This document shows positions 38,892 through 46,168 of a stretch of 64,000 nt of DNA, one piece after another. The translations under genes and the position numbers were made by a program. The DNA lies in the NCBI RefSeq assembly GCF_010365105.1, contig NZ_JAAFGZ010000045.1, positions 1 through 64,000 on the forward strand, given 5' to 3'. This stretch comes from Polaromonas sp. Its GTDB lineage: Bacteria > Pseudomonadota > Gammaproteobacteria > Burkholderiales > Burkholderiaceae_C. The notes beneath the pieces were generated by a model, which saw only the letters and a program-made list of their open reading frames with translations, was not told the DNA's origin and searched no databases. Every line of letters begins with the position of its first letter. Positions within the stretch are counted from its first letter, which is position 1.

Positions 38892-40613
38892 ATGAAACGA
38901 AAACTTCTCAGCATTCTGGTCATGGCGGCAACCGCCCACGTCGGCGCGCAAGTGACCGACGCCATGATTGCCAACGACGCCGCCAGCACCAATGACGTGT
39001 TGTCCTGGGGCATGGGCACCCAGGGCCAGCGTTATTCGCCGCTGTCCGACATCAACCCCAAGACCATCAGCCGGCTGGTGCCGGTGTGGTCGATGTCTTT
39101 TGGCGGGGAAAAGCAGCGCGGCCAGGAGTCGCAGCCGCTGGTGCACAACGGCAAGATGTTCGTCACGGCGTCGTACTCGCGCATCTTTGCGCTGGACGCC
39201 AAGACCGGCGCCAAGCTCTGGAAATACGAGCACCGCCTGCCCGAAGGCATCATGCCCTGCTGCGACGTGGTCAACCGCGGCGCTGCGCTGTATGACAACC
39301 TGGTGATCTTCGGCACGCTCGATGCCCAGCTGGTGGCGCTGGACCAGACCACCGGCAAGGTCGTGTGGCGCGAGAAGATCGACGACTATAGCGCCGGCTA
39401 CAGTTACACCGCCGCGCCGCTGATCGCCGAAGGCCTGTTGATCACCGGCCTGTCGGGCGGCGAGTTCGGCGTGGTCGGCCGTGTCGAGGCGCGCGACCCT
39501 AAGACCGGCAAGATGGTCTGGTCACGCCCGGTCGTCGAGGGCCACATGGGCTTCCTGAACGGCAAGGAAAACGGCATCACCGGCACCACCAACGCCAGCT
39601 GGCCGGGTGAAACCTGGAAAACCGGCGGCGCCACGCCCTGGCTGGGCGGCACCTACGATGCCAAGACCGGCCTGGCCTATTTCGGCACCGGCAACCCCGG
39701 CCCGTGGAACAGCCATGTGCGCAAGGGCGACAACCTGTACTCCACCTCCACCGTGGCCATCGATGTCAAGACCGGCAAGATCGTCTGGAGCTACCAGAGC
39801 ACGCCCAACGATGCCTGGGACTTCGACGGCGTCAACGAGTTCATCACCTTCGACATGGATGGCAAGCGCATGGGCGCCAAGGCTGACCGCAACGGCTTTT
39901 TCTATGTGAATGACGCCACCACCGGCAAGCTGGTGAATGCCTTTCCCTTCGTCAAGAAGATCACCTGGGCCACCAGCATCGACCTGAAGACCGGCCGGCC
40001 CAACTTCGTGGCCGAGAACCGTCCCGGCGACCCGAACGCGCCGGGCAACGACGACGCCACCAAGGGGAAGTCCACCTTCACAGCGCCGGGCTTTTTAGGT
40101 GGCAAGAACCAGATGCCGATGGCCTACAGCCCCAAGACCGGCCTGTTCTACGTGCCGACCAACGAATGGGGCATGGACATCTGGAACGAGCCGATCACCT
40201 ACAAAAAGGGCGCCGCCTTCCTGGGCGCGGGTTTCACCATCCGGCCGCTGTTCGAGGACCACATCGGCTCCTTGCGGGCGATCGACCCGAAGACCGGCAA
40301 GGTGGCCTGGGAGGTCAAGAACACCGCACCGCTCTGGGGTGGCGTCATGACAACGGCCGACCTGGTGTTCTGGGGAACGCCTGAAGGCTTTTTGAAAGCC
40401 GCCGACGCCAAGACCGGCAAGGTCATATGGCAGTTCCAGACCGGCTCGGGCGTGGTGGCGCCACCCATCACCTGGAAGGAAGGCAACGACCAGTACATCA
40501 GCGTCGTGTCCGGCTGGGGCGGCGCGGTGCCGCTGTGGGGCGGCGAGGTGGCCAAGAAGGTCAACATGCTTGAACAGGGCGGTTCGGTCTGGACCTTCAA
40601 GCTGCTCAAGTAA
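38892..40613 (+). CDS. PQQ-dependent alcohol dehydrogenase, lanthanide-type active site
   Basis: The 573-residue periplasmic quinoprotein has a signal peptide (to about 19), the eight-blade propeller with tryptophan-docking repeats (such as LDAKTGAKLWKYEH, DVKTGKIVWSYQS), and the vicinal disulfide Cys123-Cys124 that sits over PQQ. Metal and catalytic residues are Glu191, Asn268, Asp310 and, two residues on, Asp312 (AWDFDGVNE). The extra Asp at +2 is the mark of lanthanide-dependent enzymes (XoxF, PedH); calcium enzymes have Ala or Ser there. Overall it resembles ethanol-type (ExaA/PedH) more than methanol dehydrogenase. Substrate range is inferred only. A sigma-54 promoter lies upstream and a cytochrome c gene downstream. 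Confidence 0.95.
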   Translation: MKRKLLSILVMAATAHVGAQVTDAMIANDAASTNDVLSWGMGTQGQRYSPLSDINPKTISRLVPVWSMSFGGEKQRGQESQPLVHNGKMFVTASYSRIFALDAKTGAKLWKYEHRLPEGIMPCCDVVNRGAALYDNLVIFGTLDAQLVALDQTTGKVVWREKIDDYSAGYSYTAAPLIAEGLLITGLSGGEFGVVGRVEARDPKTGKMVWSRPVVEGHMGFLNGKENGITGTTNASWPGETWKTGGATPWLGGTYDAKTGLAYFGTGNPGPWNSHVRKGDNLYSTSTVAIDVKTGKIVWSYQSTPNDAWDFDGVNEFITFDMDGKRMGAKADRNGFFYVNDATTGKLVNAFPFVKKITWATSIDLKTGRPNFVAENRPGDPNAPGNDDATKGKSTFTAPGFLGGKNQMPMAYSPKTGLFYVPTNEWGMDIWNEPITYKKGAAFLGAGFTIRPLFEDHIGSLRAIDPKTGKVAWEVKNTAPLWGGVMTTADLVFWGTPEGFLKAADAKTGKVIWQFQTGSGVVAPPITWKEGNDQYISVVSGWGGAVPLWGGEVAKKVNMLEQGGSVWTFKLLK

Positions 40614-40722
40614 GCGGCGCTGCCCGGCTCACCGTGGGTGGGCGGGGCTTTCATCACAGGGCGGGCTGGCGCAGGCCGGTTCCGCCTTTTCATTCCACTT
40701 TTTCACGATCGGAAGCACTGAC

Positions 40723-41058
40723 ATGCGATCCCTCCTGACGCTAGGCGCTGCATTCATCAGCGCCCACTGCATGGCCCAGACCGGCAATGCCAATGACCTG
40801 GCCGCCGTGGCGGAACTGGCCAAGGCCAGCGGCTGCTATTCCTGCCATTCGGCCGCTGAAAAAATCGTCGGCCCGGCCTTCAAGGACGTTGCCGCCAAGT
40901 ACAAGGATGACAAGGACGCCGTGGCCTCGCTGGTGCAATCGATCCAGTACGGCTCCAAGGGCAAGTGGGGCCGCATCCCCATGCCCGCCCATGCGACGCT
41001 GGGCAGTGGTGACCTCAAGGCGCTGGCCGGCTGGGTGCTGGCCACCCCCCAGCCATGA
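40723..41058 (+). CDS. Small c-type cytochrome (c551/c552-like)
   Basis: A 111-residue periplasmic protein with a short signal peptide (to about residue 19) and one heme-binding CYSCH motif (Cys38, Cys41, His42); a Met ligand is offered by RIPMPAH. It begins 109 bases after the alcohol dehydrogenase and probably accepts its electrons, though a second cytochrome gene (48598-49086) could do so too. Confidence 0.92.
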   Translation: MRSLLTLGAAFISAHCMAQTGNANDLAAVAELAKASGCYSCHSAAEKIVGPAFKDVAAKYKDDKDAVASLVQSIQYGSKGKWGRIPMPAHATLGSGDLKALAGWVLATPQP

Positions 41059-41393
41059 CGTGTAGATAACGCTTGCAGCCCGCTGGCCACGGTGGCTTCT
41101 GCGCCGCGCTGGCGCTGGCCAGTCGGGGCCTGTGCGCGCAGGTCAGCGGGCGCAGCGACTGGCCGCGCCATCCCGCCAGGGGCAAGGTCAAGGTGCGCTG
41201 CCGTCTGGGCATGGCTTGTTCCAGATCCATCTGGAAGCAAGCACGAAGCCGCAGACAGTGCGGCAGCACGGCATGCAAGACACGCGGCGAATTCTGCTAT
41301 TTAATCAATAGCTGCTTGCGCATGCTGGTCATGCGCAAACGGCCTGTTTGATGCTAAAAACCTGTCGCCAGGCTGAATCGGGCTGGCCCGGAC
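41059..41393. other. Intergenic, between convergent cytochrome and pqqE genes
   Basis: 335 bases. The only structured element is a short dispersed repeat near the pqqE end; its TTGCGCATG/CATGCGCAA arms form a 9-bp hairpin that could terminate transcripts from both sides. No gene is supported. Confidence 0.55.
41297..41358 (+). repeat. Short dispersed intergenic repeat, copy 6
   Basis: ATTTAATCAATAGCTGCTTGC continuing as a perfect hairpin (arms TTGCGCATG and CATGCGCAA, loop CTGGT), then CGGCCTGTTTGATGCTAAAA. The best-formed copy in the window. Confidence 0.9.
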
Positions 41394-42542
41394 TCAGTTT
41401 TCCGGGTGCAGTGCGCGCGACGCTGCGTCGGTGCGAAAGATGATCGGTTGCCCGCGCCCGGCCGGTGCCTGCCGCACCAGCTGCACAACCTTGTCATGGT
41501 GCGGCGATTTACCGCACACCGGGTCGGCCTGTGCGGCATCGCCGGTGATCTGGAAGGCCTGGCAGCGGCAGCCGCCGAAATCCTTGTGGCGCTCGTCGCA
41601 GTCGCGGCACGGCGCCTGCATCCAGGCGTCGCCCCGGTAGGCGTTGAAAGCCTGGCTGCGCGCCCAGATATCAGACAGCGGCTGGTCCTGCACGCGCGGC
41701 AGTTGCAGGCCCGGCAGGTTGCGCGCGTTGTGGCAGGGTAAGGCCACGCCATCGGGCGCGATGGCCAGAAACACCGCGCCCCAGCCGTTCATGCAGGCCT
41801 TCGGGCGTTCTTCAAAGTAATCGGGCACGACAAACAAAATCCGGCAGCGCGTGCCGAACTCGGCGCGGTAGCGCTGCACCACCGCCTCGGCTTCGATCAA
41901 TTGCGCATGCGTCGGCATCAGGTGGTCGCGGTTCTTCCAGGCCCAGCCGTAATACTGCGTGTTGGCCAGTTCCAGAAATTCGGCATCGAGGGCCAGCGCC
42001 ATCTCGATGATCTTGTCCACATGCGGCAAGTTGTGCCGGTGCAGCACGCAGTTCAGCACCATCGGCCAGTCGTGCTGCTTGATCAGGCGCGCCACCCGCT
42101 GCTTGAGCTCGAAGGTCTTGGTATGGCTCAGGAAATCGTTGAGTTCGCGGGTCGAGTCCTGGAAAGACAGCTGCACATGGTCCAGCCCCGCGTCCTTCAG
42201 CCGGCGGGCGCGGGCTTCGGTCAGGCCGACGCCCGAGGTGATCAGGTTGGTATAAAAGCCCAGATGCCGGGCTTCCTGCACCAGCTCTTCAAGGTCGTCC
42301 CTGAGCAGCGGCTCGCCGCCGGAAAACCCCAGCTGCGCCGCGCCCAGCGCACGCGCCTGGCGCATCACATCGACCCACTGCGCGGTTGTCATTTCCTCCT
42401 GCAGACTGGCATGCTGCGTCGGGTTGTAGCAAAACACGCAGTGCAGCGGACAGCGGTAGGTCAGCTCGGCCAGCAGCCACAGCGGCGGCGGCACGGCAGC
42501 GTCAACCACGCTGGGCAAAACCGCTTCAGACAATCCAGCCAC
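41394..42542 (-). CDS. pqqE: PQQ biosynthesis radical SAM enzyme PqqE
   Basis: The ~382-residue enzyme forms the Glu-Tyr carbon-carbon link in PqqA. It has the radical-SAM motif CPLHCVFC close to the N-terminus, and a Cys-rich SPASM/auxiliary cluster region (CMNGWG, LPCHNARN, APCRDCDERHKDFGGCRC). I place the start at the GTG at 42542 (VAGLSEAVLP), overlapping the end of pqqD by 17 bases; the frame is open further upstream to 42842 but that part overlaps pqqD and is not conserved-looking. Confidence 0.95.
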   Translation of the reverse strand: MAGLSEAVLPSVVDAAVPPPLWLLAELTYRCPLHCVFCYNPTQHASLQEEMTTAQWVDVMRQARALGAAQLGFSGGEPLLRDDLEELVQEARHLGFYTNLITSGVGLTEARARRLKDAGLDHVQLSFQDSTRELNDFLSHTKTFELKQRVARLIKQHDWPMVLNCVLHRHNLPHVDKIIEMALALDAEFLELANTQYYGWAWKNRDHLMPTHAQLIEAEAVVQRYRAEFGTRCRILFVVPDYFEERPKACMNGWGAVFLAIAPDGVALPCHNARNLPGLQLPRVQDQPLSDIWARSQAFNAYRGDAWMQAPCRDCDERHKDFGGCRCQAFQITGDAAQADPVCGKSPHHDKVVQLVRQAPAGRGQPIIFRTDAASRALHPEN

Positions 42543-42852
42543 GGCGCATCCCTTCGTGCAGCAGTTCGCGCACCTGCGGCGCAATGCCTTTGGCATTGAA
42601 CAGGATTTCAAGGTCGGCCACCATGGCGTCGATGCTGCGTTCGCCGTTGCAGCGGCGCAGGATTTCGGCCGAACTGTCGTTGAGCTTGACCATGCCTTCC
42701 GGATACAGCAGCACCCAGGCCGACTGCACCTGCTCGTACTGCATGCGGTACCCGCGCGACAGTTTGGGGAATGCCGGCAAGGCCGGCGGCGCTTTGGCGC
42801 CAGGCGCGACCGGCGGCATAGGCGAGATAGGCGATGAGGCAACAGCGTTCAT
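42526..42852 (-). CDS. pqqD: PQQ biosynthesis peptide chaperone PqqD
   Basis: A 108-residue RiPP recognition element protein: after a Pro/Ala-rich head of about 28 residues come FPKLSRGYRMQYEQVQSAWVLLYPEGMVKLNDSSAEILRRCNG and DLEILFNAKGI in pieces, the usual PqqD pattern. It binds PqqA and presents it to PqqE. It begins one base after the pqqC stop and overlaps pqqE. Confidence 0.94.
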   Translation of the reverse strand: MNAVASSPISPMPPVAPGAKAPPALPAFPKLSRGYRMQYEQVQSAWVLLYPEGMVKLNDSSAEILRRCNGERSIDAMVADLEILFNAKGIAPQVRELLHEGMRRGWIV

Positions 42853-42853
42853 G

Positions 42854-43636
42854 TCAGTCCCTGGCGGGTTGAAGGGTTTGAGGGGATTGAGGGGAGTTGA
42901 GGCAGACCCTCTCGATGGTGTCGAGCATGCTCCAGAGGATGTCGAGCTTGAACTGCAAGATGTCCAGCGCCCGGTGCTGGGCCTGGCGGGTGGTGAAGTG
43001 CTCCAGCGTGACCTGCAGCCCGTGCGCCACGTCCCGGCCCGCCAGCGGAATGCGGCTCCTGAAGTAATTCAGCCCCTCGGCGTCGATCCACGGATAGTGC
43101 GTGGGCCAGCCGGCCAGCCGGTCCTTGTGGATTTGCGGGGCGAACATTTCGGTCAGCGACGAACACACCGCCTCCTGCCAGGGAGCGCTGGCCGCGAAAT
43201 TCACATAGGCATCGCAGGCAAAACGCACGGCGGGCGCGACGCCCTGCAGCGACCAGAGTTCTTCGCGCGGAATGCCGACGGCTTCGCCCAGGCGCGTCCA
43301 CGCCTCGATGCCGCCAGCGGCCGAACCGCTGTAGTCGCCATAGCCGTCATGGTCCAGGATGCGCGCTATCCACAGCCGGCGGTGTTCGCGGTCCGGCATG
43401 TTCGCCAGGATGGCAGCGTCCTTGCGCGGAATGCAGATCTGGTAGTAAAAGCGGTTTCTGACCCAATGGCGCAGTTCATCAGGGGTGCACTGGCCGCTGT
43501 TCATCCGGACATTGAAGGGGTGGTGGATGTGGTAGCCCGCGCCCTGGGCGTGCAGGCGGGCCTCGAACTCTGACCGCGTCCAGGCGGTTGCCGGGTCGCC
43601 GGCCGGATCAGGGCGATGGGTTTGCGCTAGTTCCAT
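42854..43636 (-). CDS. pqqC: Pyrroloquinoline-quinone synthase PqqC
   Basis: The 260-residue oxidase catalyses the last ring closure and oxidation to PQQ without metal. Signatures include YHIHHPFNVRMNSG, NRFYYQICIPRKDAAILANMPD in pieces, and DHDGYGDYSGSAAGGIEAW. Length and domain match PqqC. It follows pqqB with a 15-base gap. Confidence 0.96.
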   Translation of the reverse strand: MELAQTHRPDPAGDPATAWTRSEFEARLHAQGAGYHIHHPFNVRMNSGQCTPDELRHWVRNRFYYQICIPRKDAAILANMPDREHRRLWIARILDHDGYGDYSGSAAGGIEAWTRLGEAVGIPREELWSLQGVAPAVRFACDAYVNFAASAPWQEAVCSSLTEMFAPQIHKDRLAGWPTHYPWIDAEGLNYFRSRIPLAGRDVAHGLQVTLEHFTTRQAQHRALDILQFKLDILWSMLDTIERVCLNSPQSPQTLQPARD

Positions 43637-43651
43637 GAGGTGAGCCTGCCG

Positions 43652-44569
43652 TCAGAAAATCAGGTCCATGCCGTCCCAGGCGACGTCAATGCCATGCGCG
43701 GTCAGCAGCGCGCGTTCGGCGGAATCGTCCTGGAGGATGGGGTTGGTGTTGTTGATGTGGATGAGGATTTTTCGAACGCCCGGCGGGAGCCGGTCAAGCT
43801 GGGCCATCATGCCCTGCGGACCGCTTTGCGGCAGGTGGCCCATCTCGGCGGCGCTCTTTGTTGACAAGCCCAGTCGCTGCATTTCATCTTCGGTCCAGAA
43901 GGTGCCGTCCACCAGCACAATCTGGCATTGCGCCATCAGCGCCAAGAGATCCGGCGTGACCTCACCCAGGCCGGGCGCATAAAACACGCGCGCGCCGTTG
44001 TCGGGGTTTTCAATCACCAGGCCGATGTTGTCGCCCGGACGCGGGCAGTGGCGAAACGGGGAATAAGGCGGCGGCTTGGACGACAGCGCGATGGGCTGCA
44101 GCGCCAGGCCGGGCAGTCCGGGCACAGCCTGAAGGTCGGCGTCAAGCTTGAGCGGCAGCGACTGAATGCCGCAGTAATGCGACAGGATGCGGGTGATGGG
44201 AAAGCCTTCGCCAATATCAGAAAGCACCTCGGGCGTGGCCAGCAGCGGCAAGGGGCTGGCGCGTTCGCGCAGCATCAGTAACCCGGTGACATGGTCGATC
44301 TGCGCGTCCATCAGCAGCACGCAGGCAATGCCGCTGTCGCGCACCGCGCGGGCGGGCTGCAATTCGGGATTCGCGCGAATCTGCGCCAGCACATCGGGCG
44401 AGGCATTGACCAGCAGCCAGTCCTGGCCGTTGGCGCTGACGGCAATCGACGACTGGGTACGCGCCTGCGCCCGCAGCGTGCCGCGCCTGAAGCCATCGCA
44501 GTTGGGGCAATTGCAGTTCCACTGCGGAAAGCCGCCGCCTGCTGCCGAACCTAGAACGCGTAATTGCAT
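43652..44569 (-). CDS. pqqB: PQQ biosynthesis protein PqqB
   Basis: 305 residues of the metallo-beta-lactamase fold, starting MQLRVLGSAAGGGFPQWNCNCPNC, with the family phrases AQIDHVTGLLMLRE, SHYCGIQSLPLKLD and HINNTNPIL. PqqB is proposed to oxidise the tyrosine ring of the cross-linked precursor. It is separated from pqqA by 86 bases. Confidence 0.96.
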   Translation of the reverse strand: MQLRVLGSAAGGGFPQWNCNCPNCDGFRRGTLRAQARTQSSIAVSANGQDWLLVNASPDVLAQIRANPELQPARAVRDSGIACVLLMDAQIDHVTGLLMLRERASPLPLLATPEVLSDIGEGFPITRILSHYCGIQSLPLKLDADLQAVPGLPGLALQPIALSSKPPPYSPFRHCPRPGDNIGLVIENPDNGARVFYAPGLGEVTPDLLALMAQCQIVLVDGTFWTEDEMQRLGLSTKSAAEMGHLPQSGPQGMMAQLDRLPPGVRKILIHINNTNPILQDDSAERALLTAHGIDVAWDGMDLIF

Positions 44570-44655
44570 GGGTCGAATTCCGAAAAAAATGAAAACCAGC
44601 CAGCGCCAACCGGCGAACGCGACAGGTCGCGCACGCCGGCAGCAGGAATTCCGGC

Positions 44656-44730
44656 TTAGCGGTTGGCGATGTACATGGTGATTTCGAAACCGAAACGCAG
44701 GTCAGTGAAAGAAGGGGCGGTCCATTGCAT
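44656..44730 (-). CDS. pqqA: PQQ precursor peptide PqqA
   Basis: A 24-residue peptide that begins MQWTAPSFTDLRFG and ends MYIANR. The conserved Glu16 and Tyr20 (E-x3-Y), which become the PQQ skeleton, are present. The start is supported by GGAGA seven bases before the ATG. It heads the pqqABCDE unit. No pqqF protease gene is in the cluster. Confidence 0.97.
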   Translation of the reverse strand: MQWTAPSFTDLRFGFEITMYIANR

Positions 44731-44810
44731 GGTGAGTCTCCAGTGGTTGGATAAGGGGTGATCACGGACCTGTCACCGCTTTCAGCAGCAACCGGCCCGC
44801 CCTGCTGTAA

Positions 44811-44826
44811 TGCAACTTCAATGCCA
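44811..44826 (-). promoter_or_regulatory. Sigma-54 (-24/-12) promoter for pqqABCDE
   Basis: On the minus strand TGGCATTGAAGTTGCA matches TGGCAC-N5-TTGCW with one change. It is 81-96 bases before the pqqA ATG and overlaps the start region of the divergent hydrolase gene. Confidence 0.72.
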
Positions 44827-45945
44827 CACCAAACCACCTCCCCTGCCCGCCCGCCCTCGAACACCGAACCGGGCAAGGGCTGGCATTCGCCGCACTTTGT
44901 CACCACCGCGCGCGGCGCGCGCATGGCCTACCGCGACTGCGGCGCGCGGGACGGCGAATGCTGGCTGGTGCTGCATGGCGGGCCGGGCGCCTCGTGCCAT
45001 CCGGGCCTGCTCGCGCCCTTGCAGCTCAGCCGCCAGCGCGCCGTCCTGCCCGACCAGCGCGGCGCCGGCCGTTCACGCCCGGCAGCCCGGCTGGCGGGCA
45101 ACCACACCGACCAGCTGGTGGCCGACCTGGAGACCTTGCGCCGGCACCTGGGCATAGCACGCTGGGCCTTGCTGGCCGGATCGTGGGGCACCGTGGTGGC
45201 CTTGCGCTACGCCCAGGCAAACCCGGACCGGGTCACGCGGCTGGTGCTGCGCGGTGCCTTTGCGCTCAGGCGGCGGGAAATTTTCGGCCTGCTCCACCCC
45301 GATGCCCGGCGCGACCGCGCGGTGTCGCGCAACCCCCACTGGCCGCGCGCGCCCTACAGCGGCGACGCACGGGTGCTGGCCCGGCTGGAGCAGGTGCTGC
45401 AATCTGGAACACCCGGTGTTGCAGCACGGCACGTTGTACGTTGCTGGAATTTGCTGGAACAGCGCTCGGCGCTGCGCGGCCTGTGGCGCAGCCTGGTCCA
45501 CTCGGCCGCCTTGGAACATGCCCTGGCTGGCGAACCCCGACAGCGCGCCCATGCGTACCGCCGCGCCTGGGCGCAGCTCAGGCGCCAGCAGCGGCTCAGC
45601 CTGGCCAATCTGCGCCAGCCGCGCACCAGCCGCACGGACCGAAGTGGCTGGAAAAAATTCCGGATTCAGGGCCATTACCTCAGGCACCAGGGCTTTGTGC
45701 CCCCGGGCGGGCTGGACAGCGCCGCACGCAGCCTGGCGCTGCGGGGGATTCCGAGCGACTGGGTGCATGGCCGCTTCGACGCGGTCTGTCCGCCGGCCAA
45801 CAGCCGCCGCTGGGTGGAAATACAGGAAGCGCTGCGAAGCGGACTGGCCAGAGCGCACGGGCCACTGGCAGGCCATCTGGCCAGCGAGCCGGGCGTGCGC
45901 GACACGCTGGCGAAGGTGGTCCGCCAGCCCCGGACGGGCGCTTGA
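44821..45945 (+). CDS. Alpha/beta hydrolase, proline iminopeptidase-like (S33)
   Basis: A ~374-residue soluble enzyme with LVLHGGPGASCHPGL, LPDQRGAGRSRP and the nucleophile motif AGSWGT, all hallmarks of prolyl aminopeptidase-type S33 hydrolases. Candidate Asp and His of the triad are in VHGRFDAVCP and LAGH. There is no signal peptide. It is divergent from pqqA; because the pqq cluster lacks a protease, a role in trimming the processed PqqA peptide is possible but unproven. The start is uncertain: an in-frame GTG at 44758 would add 21 residues. Confidence 0.8.
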   Translation: MPHQTTSPARPPSNTEPGKGWHSPHFVTTARGARMAYRDCGARDGECWLVLHGGPGASCHPGLLAPLQLSRQRAVLPDQRGAGRSRPAARLAGNHTDQLVADLETLRRHLGIARWALLAGSWGTVVALRYAQANPDRVTRLVLRGAFALRRREIFGLLHPDARRDRAVSRNPHWPRAPYSGDARVLARLEQVLQSGTPGVAARHVVRCWNLLEQRSALRGLWRSLVHSAALEHALAGEPRQRAHAYRRAWAQLRRQQRLSLANLRQPRTSRTDRSGWKKFRIQGHYLRHQGFVPPGGLDSAARSLALRGIPSDWVHGRFDAVCPPANSRRWVEIQEALRSGLARAHGPLAGHLASEPGVRDTLAKVVRQPRTGA

Positions 45946-46018
45946 GGCGTGCGTGTCGTGGAAACGGCCGGAGCCGGGTTAAGCAACCTTCATTTCAGGC
46001 AGCCGACACCTTTTTACG

Positions 46019-46078
46019 CATCAAAAATGCTTTTTGCGCAGTTCCAGCTTGCGTCGGCAGCTATTATTTCAGTAGCTG
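46019..46078 (-). repeat. Short dispersed intergenic repeat, copy 7 (reverse)
   Basis: On the minus strand: TGAAATAATAGCTGCCGACG, then AAGCTGGAACTGCGCAAAAA and GCATTTTTGATG. It lies between the convergent hydrolase and regulator genes. Confidence 0.85.
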
Positions 46079-46168
46079 AAATGTTCCGGTTCCTTGACCG
46101 CTTTGAGGGAATAGCCGTGTAATTTTGCGCTGACCACCGTCCTGGCAGCGCAGGGTGGCGACGGGCCA

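Noticed and set aside
38892..40613. Methanol dehydrogenase large subunit MxaF
   Set aside because: The Asp at +2 and the overall motifs fit lanthanide/ethanol-type enzymes; no mxaI gene is near.
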